In this document: piece by piece, positions 38,911-47,697 of the stretch
Numbering within the stretch: position 1 is the stretch's first letter
Layout: every line of letters starts with the position of its first letter
DNA from: Planctomycetota bacterium
Lineage (GTDB): Bacteria > Planctomycetota > UBA1135 > UBA2386
Length of the DNA stretch: 58,180 nucleotides
Assembly: GCA_020849665.1 (NCBI GenBank)
Contig: JADLFX010000022.1
Coordinates: 1 to 58,180 of the forward strand
Reading direction: 5' to 3'
The notes under the pieces: generated by a model
What the model was told of the DNA's origin: nothing
What the model saw: the letters and a program-made list of their open reading frames with translations, nothing else
The model's database searches: none
Position numbers and translations under genes: made by a program

Positions 38911-39957
38911 TCACGCGACATCCCAGGTCTCGCCCGCGTTCAGCAGGTCCTGCAGGGTCTCCTTGGCCTTCTTCGTCCGCGCCTGGGCCACCTGGGCCTG
39001 CACACCCTCCTCGAAGGTGGGCTTGTCCTGGACCCGGAACACCCCGATCGGCACCGGCAGCTTGTGCTCATCCATGCTGGCCAGCGCCATCGCCAGGGTC
39101 GGGCTCGGGTCCTTCTCGTCGTAGACCGGGATGTCCTGCTCGCGCACGCCGTCCTCGCCCAGCGTCACGATCTCGGGGTGGAACCCGTCGCGGAAGCGGA
39201 TGCCCTTGCGCTTGTCCTTGCCGAAGAGCAGCGGCTTGCCGTGCTCCAGGTGCAGGACGCGGTCGTCGCGCACGTCCTTGTCGGTGAAGTGCTTCCAGGC
39301 CCCGTCGTTGAAGATGTTGCAGTTCTGATAGATCTCCACCATGGCCGTGCCCCGGTGCGCGGCCGCGCGCTCCAGCACGTGTTCCAGGTGCGGCGCGAAG
39401 ATGTCCACCGAGCGCGCCACGAAGGTGGCGCCCGCGCCGATGGCGAGGCGGATCGGGTCGAACGGGTAGTCGACCGACCCGTACGGCGTCGACTTGGTGA
39501 CCTTGCCCTGCTCGGAGGTCGGCGAGTACTGGCCCTTGGTCAGCCCGTAGATCCGGTTGTTGAAGAGCAGGATCTTGATCCCCACGTTGCGCCGGATCGC
39601 GTGGATGAAGTGGTTGCCGCCGATCGAGAGCGCGTCGCCGTCGCCGGTGACCACCCACACGTCGAGCGCCGGATTGGCGATCTTGGTGCCCGTGGCGATC
39701 GCCGGGGCGCGCCCGTGGATGGTGTGGAACCCGTAGGTCTCCATGTAGTACGGGAAGCGGCTCGAGCAGCCGATGCCCGAGATGATCACCGTCTCGTGCA
39801 GCTGCTTCTGCAGCTTGGCGAACGTCGCCTGCACCGAGTTGAGGATCGCGTAGTCGCCGCAGCCGGGGCACCAGCGCACCTCCTGGTCCGACTTGTAGTC
39901 CTTCTTGCTGAGCGGCGGGTTGGCCGCGGGAGGCGTGGACTCGGTCAGCGGGCTCAT
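38911..39957 (-). CDS. korB: 2-oxoacid:ferredoxin oxidoreductase, beta subunit
   Basis: KorB binds thiamine diphosphate and a [4Fe-4S] cluster, decarboxylating 2-oxoglutarate (or a related 2-oxoacid) to the acyl-CoA with ferredoxin reduction. The 348-residue protein has the cluster/TPP blocks WCPGCGDYAI, SGIGCSSRFPYY, HGRAPAIATGTK, the TPP motif VVTGDGDALSIGGNHF and IKILLFNNRIYGLTKGQ, and a further NCNIFND. Its ATG at 39957 overlaps the korA stop as ATGA. With the fused korA it makes a two-subunit enzyme like the Hydrogenobacter/Magnetococcus 2-oxoglutarate type. Pyruvate or other substrates cannot be excluded. Confidence 0.94.
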   Translation of the reverse strand: MSPLTESTPPAANPPLSKKDYKSDQEVRWCPGCGDYAILNSVQATFAKLQKQLHETVIISGIGCSSRFPYYMETYGFHTIHGRAPAIATGTKIANPALDVWVVTGDGDALSIGGNHFIHAIRRNVGIKILLFNNRIYGLTKGQYSPTSEQGKVTKSTPYGSVDYPFDPIRLAIGAGATFVARSVDIFAPHLEHVLERAAAHRGTAMVEIYQNCNIFNDGAWKHFTDKDVRDDRVLHLEHGKPLLFGKDKRKGIRFRDGFHPEIVTLGEDGVREQDIPVYDEKDPSPTLAMALASMDEHKLPVPIGVFRVQDKPTFEEGVQAQVAQARTKKAKETLQDLLNAGETWDVA

Positions 39958-41834
39958 GCCTTGAGGCCCTCCAGGGCCGACTGGATCTTCTGTTCGATCT
40001 CTTCGGTGGTGAACGGCCGCCCCTGCACCTTGGTGAACGCCTCGGCGTCCACCAGGAAGCGTGCGCGCAGCAGCATGCAGAGCTGGCCCAGGTTCATCTC
40101 CGGGACGATCACCTTGCGGAATCCGCGCAGCAGCTCGCCCAGGTTCGGGGCGAACGGGTTGAGGTGGCGCAGGAACACGGCGCTCACCTTCCGGCCCTGC
40201 TTCTGGTGGCGCAGCACCGCCGCGGTGATCGAGCCGCGCGTGCTGCCCCAGCCCAGCACGAGCACGTCGCCCGTGGCCGCACCCAGCGGCTGCAACGGAG
40301 CGATGGTCTTGGCGATGCCCGCCACCTTGCCGGCCCGCGTGTGCACCATGTGCTCGTGGTTCTTCGGGTCGTAGCTGATGTTGCCGGTGACGTCCTGCTT
40401 CTCGATCCCGCCGATCCGGTGCATGAGGCCCGGCGTGCCGGGCTTCGCCCACGGCCGCGCGAGCGTGCGCGGGTCGCGCTCGTAGGGGAGGAACTTGCTC
40501 CCGTCGTTGCGCGCCGGCGCGAAGCGCACCGGGATCTTCGGCAGCTTGCTCACGTCGGGGATCCGCCAGGGCTCGGAGCTGTTGGCGATGTAGCCGTCGC
40601 TGAGCAGGAACACCGGGGTCATGTACTCGATCGCGATCCGCGCGGCCTCGAACGCCGCGTCGAACGCGTCCCCCGGAGTCGTGGCGCACACGATCGGCAC
40701 GGGACTGTCGCTGTTGCGGCCGAACATCGCCTGCAGCAGGTCGGCCTGCTCGGTCTTCGTCGGCAGGCCGGTGCTCGGCCCGCCGCGCTGCACGTCCACG
40801 ATCACCAGCGGCAGCTCGGTCATCACCGCGAGGTTGATGGCCTCCGACTTCAGCGCGACGCCCGGGCCGGACGTGGACGTCACGCCGAGGACGCCCGCGT
40901 AGCTCGCGCCGATCGCCGCGCACACCGCCGCGATCTCGTCCTCGGCCTGGAAGGTGACGATGTCGTGGTGCTTGTACCCCGAGAGCTGGTGCAGGATGTC
41001 GCTGGCCGGCGTGATCGGATAGGAGCCCAGCAGGATCGGCAGCCCGCTCTGCTTGGCCGCGGCGACCAGGCCCAGGCAGAGCGCCTGGTTGCCCATGATG
41101 TTGCGGTACCGGCCCGGCGCCATGAACGTGGCGCGCGGGACCCGGAACGTGGTCTGGAAGAGGCCGGTGATGTCGGCGTAGTTGTACCCGGCGCGCAGCA
41201 CCACCTTGTTCGCGTCGGCGATCTCCGGCTTCTTGCGGCCGAAGAGTTCGTCGATGAAGCGCAGGGTCGGCTCCAGGTCGCGGTGGTAGAGCCAGTACAG
41301 GATCCCCAGCGCGAACATGTTCTTGCAGCGGTCCTTGGCCTTGGCGTCGAGCGGCGCGTCCTTGAGCGCCTCGCGCGTCACCTGCTCCAGGTCCACCTCC
41401 ACCAGCCGGTAGGCGTCCAGCGAGCCGTCCTGGCGCGGGTCGGACTCGTAGCGGGCCTTCTTCAGCTCGGTCTCGCGGAACTTGGCGGTGTTGAGGATCA
41501 GCAGGCCGCCCGGCCGCAGCTCGCCGATGTGCACCTTCAGGGCCGCGGGGTTCATCGCCACCAGGACGTCCGGCGTGTCGCCCGGCGTGTGGATGTCGAC
41601 GCTGGCGAAGCGCAGCTGGAAGGCGGACACCCCCGGCAGCGTCCCGGCCGGCGCCCGGATCTCGGCCGGGAAGTCGGGGAAGGTGGCGAGGTCGTTCCCC
41701 ATGATCGCGGTCGTGCGGGTGAACTCGTTGCCGGTGAGCTGCATGCCGTCGCCGGAGTCCCCGGCGAACCGGATGACCACCTGCTCGAGATCCTGGAGCG
41801 CCGCGTCGCGTGCCTTGCTGCCTTGCTGGTCCAT
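39954..41834 (-). CDS. korA: 2-oxoacid:ferredoxin oxidoreductase, fused gamma-alpha subunit
   Basis: The 626-residue protein joins the gamma domain (residues about 18-200, with FAGDSGDGMQLTGNEFT and FPAEIRAPAGTLPGVSAFQ) to the alpha domain (about 225-615). The alpha part shows SYPITPASDILHQL, TFQAEDEIAAVCAAIGASYAG, TSTSGPGVALKSEAI and QRGGPSTGLPTKTEQ, all characteristic of 2-oxoacid:acceptor oxidoreductases. No separate delta/ferredoxin-like subunit is encoded nearby. Along with citrate synthase and aconitase nearby, it suggests a TCA cycle with a ferredoxin-linked 2-oxoglutarate step. A sigma70-like promoter precedes it. Confidence 0.95.
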   Translation of the reverse strand: MDQQGSKARDAALQDLEQVVIRFAGDSGDGMQLTGNEFTRTTAIMGNDLATFPDFPAEIRAPAGTLPGVSAFQLRFASVDIHTPGDTPDVLVAMNPAALKVHIGELRPGGLLILNTAKFRETELKKARYESDPRQDGSLDAYRLVEVDLEQVTREALKDAPLDAKAKDRCKNMFALGILYWLYHRDLEPTLRFIDELFGRKKPEIADANKVVLRAGYNYADITGLFQTTFRVPRATFMAPGRYRNIMGNQALCLGLVAAAKQSGLPILLGSYPITPASDILHQLSGYKHHDIVTFQAEDEIAAVCAAIGASYAGVLGVTSTSGPGVALKSEAINLAVMTELPLVIVDVQRGGPSTGLPTKTEQADLLQAMFGRNSDSPVPIVCATTPGDAFDAAFEAARIAIEYMTPVFLLSDGYIANSSEPWRIPDVSKLPKIPVRFAPARNDGSKFLPYERDPRTLARPWAKPGTPGLMHRIGGIEKQDVTGNISYDPKNHEHMVHTRAGKVAGIAKTIAPLQPLGAATGDVLVLGWGSTRGSITAAVLRHQKQGRKVSAVFLRHLNPFAPNLGELLRGFRKVIVPEMNLGQLCMLLRARFLVDAEAFTKVQGRPFTTEEIEQKIQSALEGLKA

Positions 41835-41851
41835 GGCCGAAGTGGGCGCGG

Positions 41852-41881
41852 ACTATAGCGGGCGTCTCGCCCGCCGGTGAA
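41852..41881 (-). promoter_or_regulatory. korAB promoter with internal palindrome
   Basis: On the minus strand TTCACC (41881-41876) and TATAGT (41857-41852) are 18 bp apart, 17 bp before the korA ATG. The spacer holds the perfect inverted repeat GCGGGCG-TCT-CGCCCGC (41858-41874), well placed to be an operator that blocks RNA polymerase. Confidence 0.5.
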
Positions 41882-41924
41882 ACTCGCCGCGGCCCGAAGG
41901 CGGGCCACGCGTCCCACGCACCCG

Positions 41925-42653
41925 ATGTTCCCGATCCGCGACGCCCTGCCGACCCGCAACCTGCCCCTGGTCGTGAAGGCCCTCGTGGCCGTCAACGTCG
42001 TGGTGTTCCTGCTCACATGGGAGGACCTGGACCGCGCCGCGCGCGCGTACGGCGCGGTGGCCTGGCACTACACCGGGCAGGCGGCGCACGGCCTGCGGCT
42101 GCCGGACGGCACCTACCTCGCGCCGGTGGCCGACGACGGCCGCACGATCCTGCGCACCCTGGCGCACATGTTCGTCCACGGCAGCCTGATGCACATCCTC
42201 GGCAACATGTGGTTCCTGTGGGTGTTCGGCGACAACGTCGAGGACCGCCTCGGCAGGGTCCGGTTCGTGGTCTTCTACGTGCTCTGCGGCCTCGCCGCGC
42301 TCGCGGCGCAGGTGATCTCCGATCCGGCCTCGGGTCTGCCGATGGTCGGCGCCTCGGGCGCGATCGGCGGCGTGATGGGCGCCTACCTCCGCCTCCACCC
42401 GGGCACGCCGATCCTCACCTTCGTGCCGCTGGGGTTCTATCCGCTCTTCTTCACCCTGCCCGCCGCCGCGTTCCTGCTCTACTGGCTCGTGATCCAGGCG
42501 CTGATGGGCGTGACGGGCCTGCTCGGCCCGTCGGCCGGCGGCGGCGTGGCGTTCTGGGCGCACGTGGGCGGGTTCGTCGCCGGGTTCCTCCTGGTCGGCC
42601 CGATGGCACCGCGGCCACGCACGCGCGCGCGCATCGAGGTCAAGTGGGACTGA
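41925..42653 (+). CDS. rhomboid-family intramembrane serine protease
   Basis: The 242-residue protein begins MFPIRDALPTRNLP, the usual start of this subgroup, and an in-frame ATG at 41877 is less likely. It has at least six membrane helices. The conserved elements are LAHMFVHGSLMHILGNMWFLWVFG (Asn94 of the HxxxN region), the catalytic serine in VGASGAIGG (Ser144) and the catalytic histidine in FWAHVGGF (His213). It should cleave transmembrane segments of membrane proteins; the substrates are unknown. The gene diverges from korA and is followed 22 bp later by the carbonic-anhydrase-like gene, so the two may be co-transcribed. Confidence 0.95.
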   Translation: MFPIRDALPTRNLPLVVKALVAVNVVVFLLTWEDLDRAARAYGAVAWHYTGQAAHGLRLPDGTYLAPVADDGRTILRTLAHMFVHGSLMHILGNMWFLWVFGDNVEDRLGRVRFVVFYVLCGLAALAAQVISDPASGLPMVGASGAIGGVMGAYLRLHPGTPILTFVPLGFYPLFFTLPAAAFLLYWLVIQALMGVTGLLGPSAGGGVAFWAHVGGFVAGFLLVGPMAPRPRTRARIEVKWD

Positions 42654-42675
42654 GATCCACGCCGACGCAGGAGCC

Positions 42676-43329
42676 ATGCCCTCCGGTCGTTTGGCCCTGC
42701 TCGTCGCGCTGAGCGCCTTCCTGCCCCAGGGCGGCGGGCGGACCGCGCCGCCGGTGCCGGCGCACCGTGCCGACATCGGGGTGCCGCCGGCCGTGGCCTT
42801 CGCGCACCTGCGCGACCAGCACGCCGAGGCCCGGGCGGCCCGCCTCCAGGGCCGCGCGCCCAGGACCCTGCGCCGGCCGGGCGGCGCGGGCGCGACGCTG
42901 GCGGTGGTCTTCGCCTGCGCCGACGCCGCCCGCGACCTGCCGGCGCTCCTGCACGTCCCGGCCGAGGATCTGGTCGTGATGACCTCCCCGGGCCCGACGC
43001 TGCGGCGCGAGGAGATCGCACACCTCGAGCGCCTCGCCACGGAGGACCGCGTCTCGCTGGCCGTGGTCCTGGTGCACGAGCCCTGCCGCAGCCTCGCCTC
43101 CGCCGGCCCGGCGTCCCGGCCCGCGGCCGGACCGACCCGCGACCGCCACGGCCCCGAGATCCGGCATGCGCTGGCGCAGGTGCAGGCGGCCTATCTGGCG
43201 TCGCCGCGCCTGCGCGCGCTGGAGGAGGCGGGCGAGTTCGCCGTGGCGGTGGGCAGCGTGCGGGGGCCGATCGGCGCGATCGAGTGGCTCTCCCTCTCCG
43301 CGCCGCCCGCGCCGCCCTTCCCGCGCTAG
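42676..43329 (+). CDS. exported, degenerate beta-carbonic-anhydrase-like protein
   Basis: The 217-residue protein has a signal peptide (residues 1-19). I recognise the beta-carbonic anhydrase plan: a helical lead-in (AVAFAHLRDQHAEARAARLQ), then VVFACADAARDL followed by EDLVVMTSPGP, then SLAVVLVHEPCRSL, and a last segment EFAVAVGSVRGPIGAIEWL. These line up with the CxDxR, GELFVxRNxGN, VxGHxxCG and VxGxxYxxxxGxxxxL elements of the family. The three zinc ligands (Cys81, His134, Cys137) are kept. The Asp/Arg dyad is altered (Asp83, Arg86 at +5 instead of +4 from Cys) and the glycine after Cys137 is Arg. CO2 hydration is therefore doubtful. It ends tail-to-tail with the next gene, sharing CTAG. 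Confidence 0.62.
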   Translation: MPSGRLALLVALSAFLPQGGGRTAPPVPAHRADIGVPPAVAFAHLRDQHAEARAARLQGRAPRTLRRPGGAGATLAVVFACADAARDLPALLHVPAEDLVVMTSPGPTLRREEIAHLERLATEDRVSLAVVLVHEPCRSLASAGPASRPAAGPTRDRHGPEIRHALAQVQAAYLASPRLRALEEAGEFAVAVGSVRGPIGAIEWLSLSAPPAPPFPR

Positions 43330-44486
43330 CGATCCGGCAGGCCGGCACGCAGCGCCATCGCGCCGAACGCCGTGCCCGCGGCCACGAGGTAGCTCGAGCC
43401 GAGGAAGTCGCAGAACGAACCGTCGTCGCGCTGCACCGCCAGGAGCCGGCCGCGCAGCTTGCGGTGCCAGGCCTCGCGCTCCGCCTCGGGCAGGAGCTGG
43501 ATCGTCTGGCCCACGTAGTAGTGGCCGAAGAGGAAGAAGTAGCCCGCGTTGGCATAGTAGGCCTCGTGCGGGATCGGGCGCATGCGCGCCACGCGCAGGA
43601 AGTGGTCGTGGGTGAAGAAGAGCTCCACGCCGGCGCGCACGCGGGCGACGTCGGTGCCGGGATCGCCCGCGTGGTGCAGGGCCCAGTTGGCGACCTGGAT
43701 GCGCCCCAGGCTGCCCTTCACCGTGTCGATGCTCTCGCCCACGAACGAGCGCGGCACCGGACGCAGGTCGTACTGGATCGCGCCGTTGGGCAGCCGGCAG
43801 CGCCGCAGGTACTCGGCGGCGCGCCGGAGCATGTCGCCGTCCTCGCTCCAGCCCATCCTGCGGCACTCGACCAGCGCCGGGATCACCGCCGCGGTGGTGA
43901 ACGAGGTGGCCCATTTCGGCCGGCGCGAGAAGGTCGGGTCGTCGTAGTAGCCGAACCCGCCCTCGGGCACCTGGTTGCGCTCCAGCCAGCCGAGGTACTC
44001 GCGGCCCCGGCGCTCCACCTGCGTGCCGAGCTCGGTGCCGGACCAGCGCGGATCCTGGCTCGCGCGCACCGCCATGCCGACGCCGTAGACCCAGCCCCAC
44101 ACCGCGTCGTTGTCCCAGTCGTTGCCGCGCAGCGGGGCGCGCGCGCGTCCGAACCACTCCAGCCCCCGTTCCAGCGCCCGGGTCCGCTCCGGCGTGACCG
44201 GCGCGTCGATCAGCGCCAGGCACGCGAGCGCGTGCGCGGCGACGCGCCAGGCGTGGAAGGTCTCCACCGAGAACACCATCTCGAAGCTGTTCTCGAGGGT
44301 CCCCAGCGCGAAGGCGCCGTCGGGACGCTGCATCCGCAGCAGTGCCGCCAGCGCGCGGTCGTAGCCGGCCCGCGCCTCCGCCGCGTCCCGCTCGATCCGC
44401 GGGTCGCGCACGGCCGTGGGGCGCGACTCCTGGGCGGTGCCCGCGCCGGCCAGGGGCAGCACCAGCAGCAGCGCGATGGGCCTCAC
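43326..44486 (-). CDS. exported alpha/alpha-toroid (prenyltransferase/terpene-cyclase-like) protein
   Basis: The 386-residue protein starts at a GTG that overlaps the upstream stop (GTGA) and has a signal peptide (VRPIALLLVLPLAGAGTAQ). It contains repeated helix-turn segments of the prenyltransferase/squalene-cyclase toroid: ALAALLRMQRPDGAFA, YLGWLERNQVPEGGFGYYDD, YLRRCRLPNGAIQYD and LLAVQRDDGSFCDF. The acidic DxDD motif of squalene-hopene cyclases is absent, so it is probably a non-cyclase member of the fold, common in planctomycetes. It is translationally coupled to the coiled-coil lipoprotein upstream, suggesting they act together at the envelope. Confidence 0.8.
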   Translation of the reverse strand: MRPIALLLVLPLAGAGTAQESRPTAVRDPRIERDAAEARAGYDRALAALLRMQRPDGAFALGTLENSFEMVFSVETFHAWRVAAHALACLALIDAPVTPERTRALERGLEWFGRARAPLRGNDWDNDAVWGWVYGVGMAVRASQDPRWSGTELGTQVERRGREYLGWLERNQVPEGGFGYYDDPTFSRRPKWATSFTTAAVIPALVECRRMGWSEDGDMLRRAAEYLRRCRLPNGAIQYDLRPVPRSFVGESIDTVKGSLGRIQVANWALHHAGDPGTDVARVRAGVELFFTHDHFLRVARMRPIPHEAYYANAGYFFLFGHYYVGQTIQLLPEAEREAWHRKLRGRLLAVQRDDGSFCDFLGSSYLVAAGTAFGAMALRAGLPDR

Positions 44487-45157
44487 GCCCTGGCCCCCTT
44501 GGCCTTCTTCTCCTGCTCGTCGAGCTTCTTGCGCGCCTTGCGCAGGGCGAGGTCGTTCTCGACGCCCGCCTTGTGCAGTCCCGCCTCGGCCTTCTCCAGG
44601 GCGCGCTGCGCGTCCTGCAGGGCGTGCTCCAGGTCGGCGCGCTTGAGCGGCAGCGTGTGGTCCTTCAGCATCCCGAGGCGCCGGGCGCCGATCGCGAGCT
44701 CGCGATCGGCGATCTCCAGGCGCCGGCGGGCGCGCTGGATCACGAGCTCCTTCGTGGTCTTGGCGAACTCCTCGGCCTGGTACATGGCCTCCAGTTCGGC
44801 CAGCTCGGCCTTGGCCTCCTCGGCGCGGAAGCGGCGCTCGTCGTGCTGCACCTGCGCCGCGTCCAGCTGCACCGGCGCGTCCCGCCCGTCGAAGTTCTCC
44901 AGTTCGCGCCGGGCCTTGTTGAGCTCGCGTCTGCCCTTCTCCACCTCGTGGCGCGCATCCCGCTCCTTGGCGGCGGCGTCCAGCTCGGCGATCGCCAGCT
45001 CGATGCGGGCCAGCTCCAGCTCGCGCTGCGCGTCCTCGCCGGCGGCCGGGGCGGCCGCGGGCGTGGCGCTCGCGGAGCCGGCGGGCGTGCTGGAACACGC
45101 CGCCAGGGGGACCAGGGCCAGGGCGAGGAGGACGGCGCGCGCACGGGGTCTCGACAT
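44483..45157 (-). CDS. coiled-coil lipoprotein
   Basis: The 224-residue protein has a signal with a lipobox (LAAC, Cys21). A short Ala/Pro/Ser linker follows, then about 165 residues of continuous charged helix (for example RRELNKARRELENFDG, EEAKAELAELEAMYQAEEF, IQRARRRLEIADRELAIGARR). The turn near LKDHTLPLKRADLEHAL suggests an antiparallel helical hairpin like those of HlyD/AcrA periplasmic adaptors, but no lipoyl or beta-barrel domain is present. It overlaps the toroid gene (GTGA). It may form a spacer or tether in the cell envelope. I do not recognise a named family. Confidence 0.75.
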   Translation of the reverse strand: MSRPRARAVLLALALVPLAACSSTPAGSASATPAAAPAAGEDAQRELELARIELAIAELDAAAKERDARHEVEKGRRELNKARRELENFDGRDAPVQLDAAQVQHDERRFRAEEAKAELAELEAMYQAEEFAKTTKELVIQRARRRLEIADRELAIGARRLGMLKDHTLPLKRADLEHALQDAQRALEKAEAGLHKAGVENDLALRKARKKLDEQEKKAKGARA

Positions 45158-45210
45158 GGCGCCAAGTGTGGCCGGCGCCCCGCGCCGAGGGAAGCGGCGC
45201 GCCGCGCGCG

Positions 45211-47697
45211 TCACGCCTCGCCGTTCTGCGCGTGCCGCGCGAACCGCTCCAGGGTCCGCGCGGCGCGCGCGTGCACCTCGCCCACCGGGAGCCCGGTGAG
45301 CAGTTCGATCGCCTGGTCGACATGGCCCACGGCGTACATGCGGAAGCGTCCCTCGCGCACCGCGGCCACGATCTCCCGGTCGAGCATCAGGTCGGGCACG
45401 TTGGCCTCGGGCAGGATCACGCCGTGGCGGCCGTCGAGGCCGTTGCGGACGCAGAGCCGGAAGTAGCCCTCGACCTTCTCGTTGATCCCGCCGACCGCCT
45501 GCACCTCGCCCTTCTGGTTGACCGAGCCGGTCATCGCGAGGCTCTGGTCGATCGGCACCTGCGCGAGGCTGGAGAGCAGCGCGCACAGCTCCGCGCCGGA
45601 CGCCGAGTCGCCGTCCATGCCCGTGTACATCTGCTCCATGCACAGGGTCGCCTGCAGGCAGATCGGGTGTTCCTGCGCGAAGCGGTCCAGCAGGTAGCCC
45701 TCCAGGATCAGCACGCCCTTGTCGTGCAGCGGGCCGGAGAGCATCGCCTCGCGCTCGATGTTCAGCAGGCCCGAGCGCGACAGCGAGCCCGCGCCCGTGG
45801 AGGCGGTCACGCGGCACGGGCGGCCGTAGCTGAACGTGCTGGTGCTGACCACCATCAGCGCGTTGATCTGCCCCACCGCGGTGCCGTGCATGCGCAGGAG
45901 CACGTAGCCCTCGGCGAAGTCGCGCTCCTCCTCCACCCGCACCAGGTCCATGCGCCGCTCGCGCGCCTGCAGCGCCGCCTCGACGTGCCGGCGCTGCACC
46001 TCGCCGTCGCCCTCGGCCGCGCACAGGTACGAGGCCTCGCGCGCCAGGTCGCTCAGCTCGCCGAAGCGCGTCGAGAGCCGGTCCCGGCGGCCGGCCCGCC
46101 GAGCGCCGAACTCCGCGACCGCGGCGGCGGCGTCGGCCTCGAAGGGCCGCAGGCCCTCGCTCTGCGCCAGCCAGCCGAGGAAGTCGGCGTAGCGGCGCAG
46201 GTTGGCGGCGCTCGCGGGCACGGTCTGCTCGAACTCGGCGTGCACCTTGAAGGTCTCCAGGAACTGCGGGTCCTCCTCGGCCAGCCGCTCGTACATGCCG
46301 GGCTCGCCGATCAGCACGACCTTCACGTCGATGGGGATCGCCTCGGGCTGCAGCGTGCCGGCGGTGGTCCCGGCCGACGGATCGAACTCGCGCACCTCCA
46401 GGCGGCCGAACTTCAGCGCGCGCTTGATCTGCACCCAGACGCCGGGCTCGCCCAGCAGGTCGGGGACGTTCAGGATCAGGTAGCCGCCGTCGGCGCGCAG
46501 GATCGCGCCGGGGTGGATGCTCGCGATCCCGGGTCGCTGCCCGTCCCGCCCCGGCTCGATGCTGCCGAACAGGTTGGTGTAGGTGGGGTTCGCCTCCACC
46601 ACCACCGGGCACGAGTCGTCGGCGCTGGTCTTCACCACATGCACCGCCAGCTCGGGCAGCAGGCTGTCCTGCGCCGCGGCCGGCGGCTGCGGCTGCGGAT
46701 TGGCGGCCGGCGCGGGGCCGGGCTGGTTGGGCGCCGGCTCGGGCCCCGGCCCCTCCGCCGCCTCGGGCTCCAGCAGCCACTCCTCCAGGATCCGCACGAG
46801 GTGGTTGCGGACCTCGTCGAGGAACACCCGCACCTCGTGCTGCGGCCACTGGCGCGCGAAATCGCGGAAGTGCGCCTCCAGCACGCGATCGGCGACCTTG
46901 CGGTCCATGGCGGCGAGCTCGCGATCCACCCGGCGCAGGATCTGGCGCACCCGTTCGGTGACCTCCTCCAGGCGCTCGAGCAGCTCGTCGCGCCGGCTGA
47001 GGAGGCGGTCGCGTTCGCGCACGGTGAGGCGGCCCTCGCCGACCATGTTGTAGAGCTGCTCGATGCTGGTCGTCTCGCCCCGCACCATGGGATAGAGGTC
47101 GCTCACCGTGCCGCCGTCCTCGCCCGGCAGCTGCATCAGCGTGAACCCCTCCTTGTGCGCCTGGCGCGCCAGCACGTCCATCAGGCGCTGCTCGCGACTC
47201 TCGGCGGCGCGCTGCACCAGCCGCCGCGCGTTCTTGTGGTTGCGGGTCTTCAGCGCCGTGCGCACCGCGTCCACGATTCCGCGGCCCAGCTCCTCCAGCG
47301 CGTCGCGGAACTCCGGGCCCTTGCCGCGCGGCAGCGTGAGCAGCCGCGGGCGGTTGGGCTCGGTGAAGTTCTGGACGTACGCGCGGTCCGGCGTGAGGCG
47401 GCACGCCGGCTCCAGCTCCTCCAGGACGTGGCCGACCACCTGGCTGCGGCCCGAGCCCATGAGCCCCGACACGAAGAGGTTGTAGCCCGGGCCGTAGAGA
47501 TCGAGCCCGACGCGCAGCGCGGCGAGCGCGCGGTCCTGTCCGAGCAGGCGCGAGGCGCGCGGCGGGTTCTTGCTGCGCGGCAGCGGCTTGCACTCCCAGC
47601 GCAGCTCCTCGGGGCGCAGTGGTCGCGCGGGTGCGGGTCTGTGGGAATCGGTCGCGGTGCGAGGCCGTGCCTCCGCGGCCACCTTGCGTCGGGCCAT
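45211..47697 (-). CDS. Lon-like (LonB/AAA_32) ATP-dependent protease
   Basis: The 828-residue protein belongs to the S16 protease group with an unusual N-terminal AAA region. Near residues 50-80 it has RLLGQDRALAALRVGLDL and GPGYNLFVSGLMGSGRS, the Walker-like motif of this group. A helical insertion around residues 130-290 and an acidic/proline-rich loop follow. The C-terminal Lon protease domain has QMYTGMDGDSASGAEL with the catalytic Ser698, and GGINEKVEGYFRLC with Lys741, a 43-residue Ser-Lys spacing as in Lon. These enzymes are cytoplasmic quality-control proteases. It is upstream of, but not overlapping, the coiled-coil lipoprotein gene. Confidence 0.92.
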   Translation of the reverse strand: MARRKVAAEARPRTATDSHRPAPARPLRPEELRWECKPLPRSKNPPRASRLLGQDRALAALRVGLDLYGPGYNLFVSGLMGSGRSQVVGHVLEELEPACRLTPDRAYVQNFTEPNRPRLLTLPRGKGPEFRDALEELGRGIVDAVRTALKTRNHKNARRLVQRAAESREQRLMDVLARQAHKEGFTLMQLPGEDGGTVSDLYPMVRGETTSIEQLYNMVGEGRLTVRERDRLLSRRDELLERLEEVTERVRQILRRVDRELAAMDRKVADRVLEAHFRDFARQWPQHEVRVFLDEVRNHLVRILEEWLLEPEAAEGPGPEPAPNQPGPAPAANPQPQPPAAAQDSLLPELAVHVVKTSADDSCPVVVEANPTYTNLFGSIEPGRDGQRPGIASIHPGAILRADGGYLILNVPDLLGEPGVWVQIKRALKFGRLEVREFDPSAGTTAGTLQPEAIPIDVKVVLIGEPGMYERLAEEDPQFLETFKVHAEFEQTVPASAANLRRYADFLGWLAQSEGLRPFEADAAAAVAEFGARRAGRRDRLSTRFGELSDLAREASYLCAAEGDGEVQRRHVEAALQARERRMDLVRVEEERDFAEGYVLLRMHGTAVGQINALMVVSTSTFSYGRPCRVTASTGAGSLSRSGLLNIEREAMLSGPLHDKGVLILEGYLLDRFAQEHPICLQATLCMEQMYTGMDGDSASGAELCALLSSLAQVPIDQSLAMTGSVNQKGEVQAVGGINEKVEGYFRLCVRNGLDGRHGVILPEANVPDLMLDREIVAAVREGRFRMYAVGHVDQAIELLTGLPVGEVHARAARTLERFARHAQNGEA

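Noticed and set aside
34984..40374. A 1796-residue plus-strand open frame across several minus-strand genes
   Set aside because: It covers copy C of the secreted family, the repeat protein and korB in the antisense direction. Its His/Arg/Val-rich composition has no domain, whereas the minus-strand frames have well-known motifs.
43326..44486. Squalene-hopene cyclase annotation for the toroid protein
   Set aside because: The toroid repeats are present but the DxDD catalytic motif is missing and the protein is exported, so a cyclase call is not supported.
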